Shown: positions 16,818-28,533 of the stretch, piece by piece | Layout of the letters: each line of letters begins with the position of its first letter | Position numbering within the stretch: position 1 is the stretch's first letter | Assembly: GCA_019119045.1 (NCBI GenBank) | Contig: DWXS01000087.1 | Location: forward strand, 1 to 33,565 | Source: Candidatus Mailhella merdavium | Lineage (GTDB): Bacteria > Desulfobacterota > Desulfovibrionia > Desulfovibrionales > Desulfovibrionaceae | Direction: 5' to 3' | DNA: 33,565 bases | Notes under the pieces: model-generated | The model's input: only the letters and a program-made list of their open reading frames with translations | Database searches by the model: none | Told to the model about the DNA's origin: nothing | Position numbers and translations under genes: made by a program

Positions 16818-18916
16818 GTCATTTTGTTCTTGAAATCGGTACGGAAGAACTGCCCTCCCGTTTTCTGGCCCCTCTGGAAAAAGAGCTTTCCGATCGTGTT
16901 TCCGCCATGCTCGGCGAAGCAGATTTGAGCTTCGACGAGATGGACGTTTGCGCCACGCCCCGGCGTACATTGCTGCATGTACGTGGACTGGCCGATATGC
17001 AGCCGGTTCGTGAGGAACTTGTGCTTGGCCCTTCGGTAAAAGCCGCGTATGATGCTGAAGGAAACCCCTCAAAAGCTGCTCTGGGCTTTGCGCGCGGGCA
17101 GGGGGTGGATGTGTCCGCCCTGTTCACGCAGGAGACGGAGAAGGGAGCCTACGTTGCCGCCCGCAAGACGGTAGGGGGAGCGTCCGCCCTTGATGTGCTG
17201 AAGGCGGCTGTTCCTTCCGTCATCACGGCTCTTTCCTTCCCCAAGCGTATGCGCTGGGGGGAAGGCAGTTTTGCCTATGCCCGCCCCATGCACTGGATTG
17301 TCGCCTTGCTCGACGGCGAAGTCGTACCCTTTAAGGTAGGAAATGTGGACTCTGGTCGCACGACATACGGGCATCGTGTCCACGGCCCCGGCCCCTTTGA
17401 AGTTGCGCATGCGGATGAACTGGATATCGTTCTGGCAGAAAAGTGTCATATTACCGTATCGGATGCAGCCCGGAGAGACATTATTCTCGCCGGGGGCAAT
17501 GAACTTGCCGAGGCGGCCGGCGGGCATGTCCTCTGGAATGACGCCTTGTTGAGCGAAGTTGAGGGGCTGGTGGAACATCCCGTTACTCTTCTCGGTGACT
17601 TTGCTCCTTCTTTTCTTGAGTTGCCGCGTGAGGTGCTGATTACCAGCATGGAAACGCATCAGAAGAGTTTCGGGCTTGAGGATGGGGAAGGAAGGCTCAT
17701 GCCGCATTTTCTCACTGTTCTCAATCTGACGCCGGAAGACATGAGCGTGGTGAAAAAGGGATGGGAGCGCGTGCTTCGCGCCCGTCTTGAAGACGCACGT
17801 TTTTACTGGAACACGGATATCAAGACAGGCTTTGACGCATGGACGGCCTCACTCGATCATGTTATTTTTCTGGGGCCCCTCGGCTCCATGGGAGACAAGT
17901 GCTGTCGGCTGGAAAAACTGTGCGCCTGGCTTGTTTCCCAGCCCTCTGTTGCTGCCCGTCTGACGGCTCCCTTACCCGTTGAAGACGCTGCAAAGGCCGG
18001 ACGCATGGCCAAGGCGGATCTTGTTTCCCAGATGGTGGGAGAATTTGATACGCTCCAGGGAATAATGGGGGGAATTTATGCCCGCCGTATGGGCCTTGGC
18101 GAAAACGTTGCCTCTGCCCTTGAAGGGCAGTATCTGCCCGCAGGACCTGATTCGCCGCTTCCTTCCACCGATGCAGGCGCGCTGCTTTCCATTGCGGATA
18201 AGGCGGATACTCTGGTGGGGTGCTTCGGGCTGGGAAATATTCCTACAGGGGCGGCGGATCCCTATGCGTTGCGCCGGGCTGCTCTGGGGATAGCCCGTAT
18301 CCTGCTGGAAAAGGGATATCGTATTTCGGTGAAGAAACTGTTCGCTACGGCCTTATCTTTTTATGCGGACGGTATTCGCTGGAAATTCGGAAAAGAAGAG
18401 GCTCTGGCCAAACTCGACGACTTTTTTGCCGGCCGTTTGAAAAATCTTTTCCTTACGCGCGGAAGCGATACTCTCCTGGTTGAAGCCGCTCTCGGAGCAG
18501 GGCATGACGACGTGTGGGCTGCCGGTCGTCGACTGGTTGCTCTGGAGTCGGAAAGCCGCAAGCCCGGCTTCGCAGATAATGCGCAGACCTTCAAGCGCGT
18601 CACCAATATTATCCGCAAGCAGACGGGTGAGCTGCGTGGAATATGGATTGATGAACTTTTACAGGAAAAAGCGGAGAAGGATCTTGCCCTTGCACTGACA
18701 GATATGGCTGCGCGCTTCGATGCTCTGTGGGAGGAGGATCGTTTTGACGAACTTCTGACGCTCATGGATGACGTGCGTCCTACGGTGGACAGCTTTTTCA
18801 ATGAAGTCATGGTCATGGCTGAAGACTCTGCCCTGAGGGAAAACCGCTTGAATCTGCTTCAGGCTCTGTTGTCCCGAATGGGACGACTGGCGGATTTTTC
18901 TGCTTTGCAGATGTAA
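16814..18916 (+). CDS. glyS: Glycyl-tRNA synthetase beta subunit
   Basis: A 700-residue tRNA-binding subunit of bacterial glycyl-tRNA synthetase. It opens with the family sequence [15 protein letters not shown], carries the [12 protein letters not shown] segment and the METHQKSF region, and ends in the helical anticodon-binding domain. Full length for the family. It overlaps glyQ by 4 bases and is the last gene of the recO-glyQ-glyS unit. A hairpin with CGGAGC and GCTCCG arms (18939-18954), nested in TCGAG/CTCGA, follows without a T tract. Confidence 0.97.
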   Translation: MSHFVLEIGTEELPSRFLAPLEKELSDRVSAMLGEADLSFDEMDVCATPRRTLLHVRGLADMQPVREELVLGPSVKAAYDAEGNPSKAALGFARGQGVDVSALFTQETEKGAYVAARKTVGGASALDVLKAAVPSVITALSFPKRMRWGEGSFAYARPMHWIVALLDGEVVPFKVGNVDSGRTTYGHRVHGPGPFEVAHADELDIVLAEKCHITVSDAARRDIILAGGNELAEAAGGHVLWNDALLSEVEGLVEHPVTLLGDFAPSFLELPREVLITSMETHQKSFGLEDGEGRLMPHFLTVLNLTPEDMSVVKKGWERVLRARLEDARFYWNTDIKTGFDAWTASLDHVIFLGPLGSMGDKCCRLEKLCAWLVSQPSVAARLTAPLPVEDAAKAGRMAKADLVSQMVGEFDTLQGIMGGIYARRMGLGENVASALEGQYLPAGPDSPLPSTDAGALLSIADKADTLVGCFGLGNIPTGAADPYALRRAALGIARILLEKGYRISVKKLFATALSFYADGIRWKFGKEEALAKLDDFFAGRLKNLFLTRGSDTLLVEAALGAGHDDVWAAGRRLVALESESRKPGFADNAQTFKRVTNIIRKQTGELRGIWIDELLQEKAEKDLALALTDMAARFDALWEEDRFDELLTLMDDVRPTVDSFFNEVMVMAEDSALRENRLNLLQALLSRMGRLADFSALQM

Positions 18917-18928
18917 CTGCACCGTGCG

Positions 18929-18963
18929 TCGAGAATATCGGAGCTGATGCTCCGGTAACTCGA
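18929..18963 (+). terminator. Nested hairpin after glyS
   Basis: Outer arms TCGAG and CTCGA enclose an inner 6-bp stem (CGGAGC, TGAT loop, GCTCCG). It begins 13 bases past the glyS stop. No T run follows, so it may protect the 3' end or act with rho rather than terminate on its own. Confidence 0.4.
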
Positions 18964-19011
18964 TCCATAACGGAATAAGAAGCCGTTTGTCTTCAGTTCA
19001 TTTTTTTTGTC

Positions 19012-19040
19012 TTGACAATTATCGGTCAGATATTTAAAAT
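19012..19040 (+). promoter_or_regulatory. Strong sigma-70 promoter of rpsT
   Basis: A consensus -35 TTGACA (19012-19017), a 17-base spacer and TAAAAT (19035-19040). The predicted leader of about 75 bases contains a small hairpin, CGAGC and GCTCG, at 19068-19084. This is the clearest promoter in the window and fits the high demand for a ribosomal protein. Confidence 0.85.
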
Positions 19041-19122
19041 TGCTAGTTCGTTAATAGAGGTAGATAACGAGCGTTTGATGCTCGCATCTTCATAGTCCTT
19101 TCAGCAAGAATCGGAGGAGTCC

Positions 19123-19389
19123 GTGGCTAACCACAAGTCCGCTATCAAGCGCCATAAGCAGAGCGTCAAGCGTAATGCCCGCAATCGTGCCGCCCGTACC
19201 CGTGTGAAGAACGTGGTGAAGGAAGTTCGCGCCGCCATCCAGAACAATGACAAGGAAGCCGCACAGAAGGCTCTGACCTATGCGACTTCTACACTGGACA
19301 AGGTCGCAAGCAAGGGCGTCATTCACTGGAAGAAGGCGGCCCGTAAGGTTTCCCGTCTGGCCAAGGCTGTTAACGCTCTTGAAGCCTGA
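19123..19389 (+). CDS. rpsT: Small ribosomal subunit protein bS20
   Basis: An 88-residue basic protein that binds 16S rRNA early in 30S assembly. It has the S20 pattern: [24 protein letters not shown], then [15 protein letters not shown] near the end. It starts with GTG, set by GGAGGAG a few bases upstream. It is monocistronic, between a consensus promoter and a perfect terminator hairpin. Confidence 0.98.
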   Translation: MANHKSAIKRHKQSVKRNARNRAARTRVKNVVKEVRAAIQNNDKEAAQKALTYATSTLDKVASKGVIHWKKAARKVSRLAKAVNALEA

Positions 19390-19404
19390 GTCTTTTTTTT
19401 GTCG

Positions 19405-19454
19405 TTCATAAAAAATGGGGAGGAAGCACCGGCTTCCTCCCCATTTTTTATGAA
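19405..19454 (+). terminator. Perfect 23-bp terminator of rpsT
   Basis: A fully paired 23-bp stem with a 4-base ACCG loop. Its GC core (TGGGGAGGAAGC) is flanked by A6 and T6 runs, so it can terminate from either strand. It begins 15 bases past the rpsT stop. Confidence 0.93.
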
Positions 19455-19807
19455 CTGCTTTTTTAGCATACGTTAACAAGCGTGCAGCTTTCAGCAGACA
19501 GAACCGAACGATGCAGCGGCATTTCATTTTATGCCGGACTGTATGATATGGAATATATAAAATATATATGGATATAAATTTATCAATTGGTATTGTTATA
19601 AATTTTTCTTAGTCATCACTTATTTTTGTACATATATGACATACATGATAACCAAGCCTTATCTGTATCTTATGAATAATTCGACAGCCATGTATAAGCG
19701 GTTTTCTTTACATGGACAGGGGCTGAATTCATCTGTATGGTTTTCTTATTTCGGGTATGCGGCGAATATCGTCTGACGTTAAACGCCTGAAACAGAAGGA
19801 GGGAGCC
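19455..19807. other. AT-rich gap between rpsT and nfeD
   Basis: No gene is visible. Bases 19561-19680 contain 26 G or C in 120, far below the surroundings. They hold many TATA-like boxes and an inverted repeat, AAATTTAT and ATAAATTT (19576-19605). The nfeD promoter is probably here, but the AT richness gives too many candidates to pick one. Confidence 0.5.
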
Positions 19808-20266
19808 GTGAATTCTGTTGTCATATGGTTTCTCATAGGGGTTGCCTGTATGATAGGGGAACTTTTCACTGCCTCCTTTATCGTTGTTTTTTTCGGGATC
19901 GGAGCATGGGCGGCAGCTCTGGTTGCGGCAGTGTATGCCGGACTTGAGCAGGAGCTTACTGCTTTTCTGCTGGTGTCTCTTCTTTCCCTTCTTTTTCTGC
20001 GTCGTCGTCTGGTTACGGTATTTCAGGGGCAGAAGGCTGATGCCCCGTCGGGGTGTACTTCCGACGCTGCTCCGACGTTTGCCTATGCTGGAGCCTTGGC
20101 GGAAGTGAGCAGGGCCATTCCCGCCGGAGGCGTAGGAGAAGTCAGCCTGGGGGGAAGTTTCTGGCGGGCAAAATCTTCTCATTTTCTTCCCGAAGGTACT
20201 CGCGTGCGCGTAAAGGGGCCTTCACAGGAAGATGTTCTTGTGCTTGAAGTCGAACCCGTTCAGTGA
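19808..20266 (+). CDS. NfeD-like membrane protein
   Basis: A 152-residue NfeD family protein with two or three N-terminal membrane segments (about 3-72) and a C-terminal OB-fold domain (about 90-150, GGVGEVSLGGSFWRAKS, then VRVKGPSQEDVLVLEV). The GTG start at 19808 is chosen because AAGGAGGG sits about 5 bases upstream; an ATG-started extension from 19757 would run through that site. Short NfeD proteins pair with SPFH/stomatin proteins, and the next gene is one. They probably act together on membrane microdomain organisation or membrane-protein quality control. Confidence 0.88.
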   Translation: MNSVVIWFLIGVACMIGELFTASFIVVFFGIGAWAAALVAAVYAGLEQELTAFLLVSLLSLLFLRRRLVTVFQGQKADAPSGCTSDAAPTFAYAGALAEVSRAIPAGGVGEVSLGGSFWRAKSSHFLPEGTRVRVKGPSQEDVLVLEVEPVQ

Positions 20267-20322
20267 ACATCGGTCATTTATTGTCATCAGGAAATATTTT
20301 GAGATAAAAACAGGAGGATGAT

Positions 20323-21342
20323 ATGCCCACAATTATCCCGACTTCGATTATCATTCTTGCGCTGCTGGCAGTTCTGCTGATTATCATTCTTCTGAAGACG
20401 GCCAAAATCGTGCCCAACCAGCAGGCCTATGTTGTGGAGCGGCTCGGCAAATTCCGCACGGTGCTTTATGCCGGCTTCCACTTGCTTATTCCTTTTCTTG
20501 ATGTTGTCGCCTACAAGCGTTCGCTTAAGGAACAGGTGCTTGACGTTCCCAAGCAGACCTGCATCACCAAGGATAATGTGAGCGTCGATATTGACGGCGT
20601 ACTGTATCTTCAGGTCATTGCGCCGGAAAAATCTGCTTACGGGATCAGCGATTATCTTTTCGGCTCCGTACAGCTTGCTCAGACAGCTCTGCGTTCCGCC
20701 ATAGGGAAACTTGAACTCGACAAGACCTTTGAAGAGCGTACCACCATCAATCAGGAAGTTGTCGCTGCTCTGGATGCGGCAACTTCCCCCTGGGGAATAA
20801 AGGTGTTGCGCTATGAAATACGGGATATCACGCCTCCGGCTACGGTTATGGAAGCCATGGAAAAGCAGATGCGCGCCGAGCGTGAAAAGCGCGCCGTCAT
20901 TGCGCAGTCGGAAGGGGAGATGCAGTCGCAGATTAATCGCGCGGAAGGGGCAAAGCAGGCTGCCATTGCCGAATCCGAAGGCAAAATGGAGGCTCTCAAG
21001 AATCAGGCCATGGGAGAGGCCGCGCTGATTGAGGCTGTTGCGCAGGCTACGGCTGAAGGCTTGCGTCTCGTATCTGAACAGGTATCTGTCCCCGGAGGCG
21101 TTGCTGCCGCCAACCTGCGCATAGCAGAAAGCTGGATTCAGCAGTTCGGTTCTCTGGCCAAAGAGGGCACGACCATGATAATTCCTCAGGATCTGGCAAA
21201 TCTTTCCGGAATAGTTGCCGGACTTACCAGCGTCATCCGGCAGAACGAGGTCTCTTCCTCATCTCCGGAAAGAGGCGCGGCAGGGAACCGGAGTGCCGGA
21301 GAAAGCGCAATAAACCCGATTTTTACGAAACCTCGCGTCTGA
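20323..21342 (+). CDS. qmcA: SPFH/stomatin-like protein, QmcA type
   Basis: A 339-residue protein with one N-terminal membrane segment (about 6-27). The SPFH domain follows ([39 protein letters not shown], then [20 protein letters not shown]). A long alanine- and glutamate-rich coiled coil (about 180-245) and a C-terminal segment complete it. Such proteins oligomerise on the membrane and interact with proteases such as FtsH in E. coli. AGGAGG precedes the ATG. The stop is one base from the uvrB start, so the two are translationally coupled. Confidence 0.9.
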   Translation: MPTIIPTSIIILALLAVLLIIILLKTAKIVPNQQAYVVERLGKFRTVLYAGFHLLIPFLDVVAYKRSLKEQVLDVPKQTCITKDNVSVDIDGVLYLQVIAPEKSAYGISDYLFGSVQLAQTALRSAIGKLELDKTFEERTTINQEVVAALDAATSPWGIKVLRYEIRDITPPATVMEAMEKQMRAEREKRAVIAQSEGEMQSQINRAEGAKQAAIAESEGKMEALKNQAMGEAALIEAVAQATAEGLRLVSEQVSVPGGVAAANLRIAESWIQQFGSLAKEGTTMIIPQDLANLSGIVAGLTSVIRQNEVSSSSPERGAAGNRSAGESAINPIFTKPRV

Positions 21343-21343
21343 T

Positions 21344-23490
21344 ATGAAAGAGACTCCTTTTCGACTTCATTCTCCTTTTGCGCCCATGGGCGATCAGCCT
21401 GCGGCCATTGACGAGCTGGTGGCCAATGTGGAGGCCGGTATCCGTGACCAGGTCCTGCTGGGAGTGACCGGCTCCGGCAAGACCTTCACCATGGCCAATG
21501 TCATTGCCCGCACGGGGAGACCAGCTTTGATTCTGGCTCACAACAAAACGCTGGCGGCTCAGCTGTACAGTGAGTTCCGGGCTCTTTTTCCGGAAAACGC
21601 CGTGGAGTATTTTGTCAGTTATTATGACTATTATCAGCCGGAAGCCTATGTCCCGTCCTCCGATACCTATATTGAAAAGGATTCTGCAATCAACGACAAT
21701 ATAGACAAGCTGCGCCATGCCGCCACTCACGCGCTGCTGACCCGGCGGGATGTGATTATCGTTGCCTCGGTTTCCTGCATTTATGGTCTGGGTTCTCCCG
21801 AGTACTATGCCAAGTTGATCATTCCCGTGGAGGAAGGCCAGAAGATCGAGATGGAGGACGTTATTTCCCGACTGGTGGACGTGCAGTACACGCGCAACGA
21901 CTATGATTTTCACCGGGGAACCTTCCGGGTGCGTGGAGATGTGCTGGAAGTCATTCCCGCCTATGAACATGAGCGCGCGCTGAGGATGGAGTTTTTCGGC
22001 GATACTCTGGATTCCATGAGCGAAATAGATCCGCTTACCGGTAAGGTACTGTGCAGAATTTCCAAGACCGTCATCTATCCGGCAAGCCATTATGTATCGG
22101 ACAGGGATAACCTGTCCCGGGCCATGGACGACATCCGAACGGAACTGGGCGAACGTCTGCGCGAGTTTCACGAATCCAGCCGGCTGGTGGAGGAACAGCG
22201 TCTGGATCAGCGCACGCAGCTTGATCTCGAGATGATGCAGGAGCTTGGATACTGCAACGGCATTGAAAACTACTCGCGTCATCTGGATGGCCGCAGGGCA
22301 GGGGAACCTCCGGCGACGCTTCTGGATTACTTTCCGGAAGATTTTCTTCTCTTTGTCGACGAGTCACATATGAGCATTCCTCAGGTCGGGGCCATGTACA
22401 AGGGGGATCGCTCAAGAAAGCAGACGCTTGTGGATTACGGCTTCCGGCTTCCGTCGGCCCTTGATAATCGTCCTCTGACCTTTCAGGAGTTTGAAGCGCG
22501 CATACATCAGAGTATTTATGTCTCCGCCACGCCTGCCCGCTGGGAGCTGGATCGCAGCGCAGGACTTGTTGTTGAGCAGGTCATCAGACCGACCGGGCTG
22601 GTGGATCCTCCTGTGGAAATCCGTCCTACCAGAGGACAGATGGACGATCTGGTGGGGGAATGTAAAGCCCGTGCGGCAAAGGGCGAGCGTGTACTGATTA
22701 CAACTCTGACCAAGCGCATGGCTGAAGAACTGACGGAATACCTCGGGAATATGGGGGTGTCCACGCGATATCTGCATTCGGATATCGACACGCTGGAGCG
22801 TATCGCCATCATCCGTTCCCTGCGCATGGGGGAATTCGATGTACTGGTGGGGATCAACCTGCTGCGGGAGGGGCTGGACATTCCGGAAGTTTCTCTGGTC
22901 GCCATTCTGGATGCCGACAAGGAAGGCTTTTTGCGTTCCACCGGCGCACTCATCCAGACATTCGGACGGGCGGCCCGCAATGCAGGCGGACGGGTGATTC
23001 TCTATGCCGACACGGTAACTGCTTCGATGCGGGCGGCCATGGACGAAACGGAGCGTCGACGGAACAAGCAGCTGCTCTGGAATGAGGAACACGGCATCAT
23101 ACCGAAAACAGTGAGTAAATCTCTGGAAAGTCCGCTGGACAGTCTGTATGGTGAAGACGCCGGAGGCGGCAGGCGGAAAAAGGGCAGGGAGCGCAAGGAA
23201 AGTGTCCCCGTTGCGCAGATTCCGGAAAAACCGGAAGATATTGCGCATCTTATCAATACGTTGGAAAAGGATATGCGCGCGGCCGCCCGTGAGCTGGAAT
23301 TTGAAAAAGCCGCCGAGCTGCGGGATCGCATCAGTCTCCTGCGGGAAGCCCTGTATCTCGGGGGAGGCCCGGAGCCTCAAGAAGCAGGTACGGAAAAGAA
23401 GGAAAGTCTTCCTTCAGCCCCGTCGCAGAAAGGGAAACGGACAGGAAGCGGAACACGCAGACGGCGGACATCGGATCGCGGGGGAGGAAT

Positions 23491-23494
<4 letters not shown>
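21344..23494 (+). CDS. uvrB: Excinuclease ABC subunit B
   Basis: A 716-residue damage-verification helicase-like subunit of nucleotide excision repair; it takes DNA from UvrA and positions UvrC. It has Walker [11 protein letters not shown] (near residues 40-50), the beta-hairpin region [12 protein letters not shown], the DESH Walker B, and helicase motifs including [23 protein letters not shown] and [11 protein letters not shown]-terminal UVR motif covers about 635-675. The last 45 or so residues form a basic, glycine- and arginine-rich tail, longer than usual. It begins one base after qmcA and overlaps the glycosyltransferase by 4 bases. Confidence 0.97.
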
Positions 23495-26480
<2,986 letters not shown>

Positions 26481-26572
26481 TGTCTTCTTTATATGTATGC
26501 TTTATGGGCACTCCATGTTGATCTTTTTGGAAACAGTTATTAGAGTCGGTAAAAACTTTAAGGAGTTTGTTG

Positions 26573-27001
26573 ATGCAAGCCAGCGCACGCAACACTTTTC
26601 TCGGAAAAATTACAGCCCTGACTTCTGGGGCGGTCAACGACGATGTGACAGTGACCTTTGAAAATGGCCAGCAGGTTGTTGCGACGATTTGCAAGGCCGC
26701 AGCCGAAAATATGGGGCTGGAAATCGGCAAGCCCGCGTATGTGGTGCTGAAGGCCAGCAATATGATTATTCTGGCTGACGCAGATCAGCACAGGCTGTCC
26801 ACTCCGAATCAGTTTACCGGAAAAATAAAGAAACTCACCCGCGGCTTTGTTAATGGTGAAGTTGTTCTGGAACTGCCGGGAGGAACCCTGATCACGGCTA
26901 TTATTACGCTGGATGGGGTTAACCGTCTGCGCCTGGAAGAAGGTTCGGAAGTAACCGCCGTCATCAATCCCTGCAACGTGCTTGTTGCAGTGGAAAAGTA
27001 G
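26573..27001 (+). CDS. Two-domain molybdate-binding Mop/TOBE protein
   Basis: A 142-residue cytoplasmic protein made of two tandem TOBE (Mop) domains: about 2-68 (SARNTFLGKITALTSGAVND) and about 74-140 (NQFTGKIKKLTRGFVNGEV). Each has the pattern that binds molybdate or tungstate between subunits in molbindins. It has no DNA-binding or ATPase part, so it is a storage or buffering molbindin, not ModE or ModC. A TTG at 26567 is in frame, but AAGGAG 7 bases before the ATG sets the start at 26573. A strong bidirectional terminator follows. Opposite it lies the YqeB-like gene for molybdenum enzyme maturation. Confidence 0.88.
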   Translation: MQASARNTFLGKITALTSGAVNDDVTVTFENGQQVVATICKAAAENMGLEIGKPAYVVLKASNMIILADADQHRLSTPNQFTGKIKKLTRGFVNGEVVLELPGGTLITAIITLDGVNRLRLEEGSEVTAVINPCNVLVAVEK

Positions 27002-27078
27002 CGCTTCCGATTTTTGGGCGACTGATATCGTTTTGCGTAGCGTCTTTCGCTTGTAACTGATATTAAAGAGTCGTATTG

Positions 27079-27108
27079 AAAAAAGGCCGCATATATGCGG
27101 CCTTTTTT
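27079..27108. terminator. Bidirectional terminator between the mop and yqeB-like genes
   Basis: A perfect palindrome: AAAAAA, GGCCGC, ATATAT, GCGGCC, TTTTTT. It forms a GC-rich hairpin with A and T runs on both sides. It can end the plus-strand mop transcript and the minus-strand yqeB-like transcript alike. Confidence 0.92.
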
Positions 27109-27159
27109 GTTTTTCAGAACATGCGGAAAACTATTCGAACAGATTCGGCTCCTGCTCCT

Positions 27160-28002
27160 CTACATTTCATCCGAGGCTTCAGCGGAAGGCTGGGGGGCTT
27201 TGTTTAAGGCATGGGCAAGTATGGCTTCGAGCAATGCTCCGCCGACAGCCATTCCCTTATCGGAGCATTTGTGAAAGCCTACGTTGGGGCGAGGTTCCAC
27301 ATCTCCCATTTTTGTGCCCTTTTCAACGGAAATTCCAGATCTGAGCAAGCCCCGGAGTATTCCTCCTATTTCAGAGATCACGGGTTGCCCAGCAACGGTA
27401 CCGACGCTTTGTCCCGCTTCGACACGATCGCCTATATCCAGCGTTGTTTCAAAAAGACCTGCGCATGGAGCGCGCAATACCCTTTCCAGCGTATAGCCCA
27501 TGACATCGCCCGGTCTTCCTGTATCAGGAGCGGCGGAGCCGGAACGGTACAGGCGACCGAGCGTGAATCCGCGCTTTGTTTCGACAACGCAGTGAACGTC
27601 CTTTCCGGCAGTGAAGCCCGGGCCGACGCCGATGACAAGAGGGGCATCCGTGATGTGAACGCCTATATTACGTTTTGCAATAGTGGCTTCAATGACGACA
27701 TCCGGTTTTTGACCCCGGATAAGAGTCCCGTCCGGATCTACAAGGACGGGAAGAGCCTCTTCCTTCCAGATGGAAGGAATTTCCGCCGGAGATGAGGCCA
27801 GCCTGGCCCGGACGCCTTCAACCAGGATTTCTCCTTCATAGACGGCTTCGGAAAAACTCACCGTTCTCCGTACGGCCATGGGGCGGGCTGTTTCAAGCAG
27901 AATGATGCGGCGCAGACCGGCGTTGTACAGACGTAACGCCGCGCCGCTGGCAACGTCCCCGGCGCCGCGAAAAGCGATGGTAAGACTTGCAATATCCGGC
28001 AT
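27160..28002 (-). CDS. yqeB: YqeB-family molybdenum/selenium enzyme maturation protein
   Basis: A 280-residue protein resembling the selenium-dependent molybdenum hydroxylase system YqeB (EF2563) family. The opening FRGAGDVASGAALRLYNAG is a Rossmann-like nucleotide loop. PMAVRRTVSFSEAVYEG and VEGVRARL, the GVGPGFTAGKDVHCVVETKRG segment and the RPGDVMGYTLERVLRAP segment are typical. A later part looks like a biotinyl/lipoyl-type hammerhead (FETTLDIGDRVEAGQSVGTV). The exact reaction of the family is not established; it co-occurs with molybdenum hydroxylases that need selenium. GGGAGAT precedes the ATG. It converges on the Mop gene. Confidence 0.87.
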   Translation of the reverse strand: MPDIASLTIAFRGAGDVASGAALRLYNAGLRRIILLETARPMAVRRTVSFSEAVYEGEILVEGVRARLASSPAEIPSIWKEEALPVLVDPDGTLIRGQKPDVVIEATIAKRNIGVHITDAPLVIGVGPGFTAGKDVHCVVETKRGFTLGRLYRSGSAAPDTGRPGDVMGYTLERVLRAPCAGLFETTLDIGDRVEAGQSVGTVAGQPVISEIGGILRGLLRSGISVEKGTKMGDVEPRPNVGFHKCSDKGMAVGGALLEAILAHALNKAPQPSAEASDEM

Positions 28003-28177
28003 GATATATCTCCCATTCCGTGTTTGTATTGTGCCCTTTATAGAAGGAAAGGCCCGGAAAACTCAGACACATGCTTTGACAAGTATGAGGTACGACTTAT
28101 GAAAAGCATAGATTCTGAAGGACTAAAAGGCAAGCGGAGCGAAAGAAGACTGTAAGGCGTATTGATTCATAAAAATG

Positions 28178-28205
28178 AAAAAGGGCATCAATCTGCTTGA
28201 TGCCC
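28178..28205 (-). terminator. Terminator of tRNA-Pro
   Basis: A 9-bp perfect stem, GGGCATCAA with TTGATGCCC, and a 5-base loop. Read on the minus strand it is followed by TTTTTCATTTTT. It starts 7 bases past the tRNA 3' end. Confidence 0.88.
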
Positions 28206-28212
28206 AAATTTC

Positions 28213-28290
28213 TGGTCGGGATGAAAGGATTTGAACCTTCGGCCTCAGCGTCCCGAACGCTGCGCTCTAGCCAAACTGAGCCACATCCCG
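28213..28290 (-). tRNA. tRNA-Pro (anticodon CGG)
   Basis: A 78-base cloverleaf on the minus strand: 7-bp acceptor CGGGATG/CATCCCG, D arm GCTC/GAGC with a 10-base loop, anticodon stem CAGCG/CGCTG with loop TTCGGGA (anticodon CGG), variable loop AGGCC, and T arm GAAGG/CCTTT with loop TTCAAAT. The 3' ACCA is encoded. It has its own promoter and terminator. No attachment-site repeat or mobile gene is seen beside it. Confidence 0.96.
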
Positions 28291-28303
28291 ATAACGAAGA
28301 GGT

Positions 28304-28332
28304 AACATATACGTTGTTTTCGGATTTGGCAA
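28304..28332 (-). promoter_or_regulatory. Promoter of tRNA-Pro
   Basis: On the minus strand TTGCCA (28332-28327) and TATGTT (28309-28304) are separated by 17 bases. Transcription would begin about 7 bases before the mature tRNA end. Confidence 0.65.
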
Positions 28333-28410
28333 GTCTGAAATGGGGGAACACAAAAATTTTGTCACGCTACCCGAACTTGTTGCTTTCATTGTGCTGTGTC
28401 GTGCATTTGC

Positions 28411-28439
28411 TTGTCAAAATGGGAACGATCAGGTAAAAA
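28411..28439 (+). promoter_or_regulatory. Candidate cheB promoter running into an A10 tract
   Basis: TTGTCA (28411-28416), a 17-base spacer, and TAAAAA (28434-28439). The -10 box continues into a run of ten A (28435-28444) at the expected start point. The leader to the TTG start would be about 88 bases. The spacing is good but the -10 is weak. Confidence 0.45.
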
Positions 28440-28533
28440 AAAAACGTTTGATTTTTTGTTCTGGACATCAGCGAAAAATTTTTCTTTTCAAGGAATATCC
28501 TGTGGTCACAGATATAAGAGGGAGAACTTGGCT

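Noticed and set aside
22412..23380. 322-codon minus-strand frame opposite uvrB
   Set aside because: Shadow of uvrB with no motif.
26527..26555. TTGGAA-N17-TAAAAA as promoter of the Mop gene
   Set aside because: Transcription would start inside the Shine-Dalgarno sequence, so it could not yield a normally translated message.
28178..28332. Integration hotspot or attachment site at tRNA-Pro
   Set aside because: No integrase gene and no direct repeat of the tRNA 3' end was seen in the window.
28197..28436. 79-codon plus-strand frame containing GMKGFEPSASASRTL
   Set aside because: This is the well-known false protein produced by translating the reverse complement of a tRNA gene; the tRNA-Pro cloverleaf explains it.
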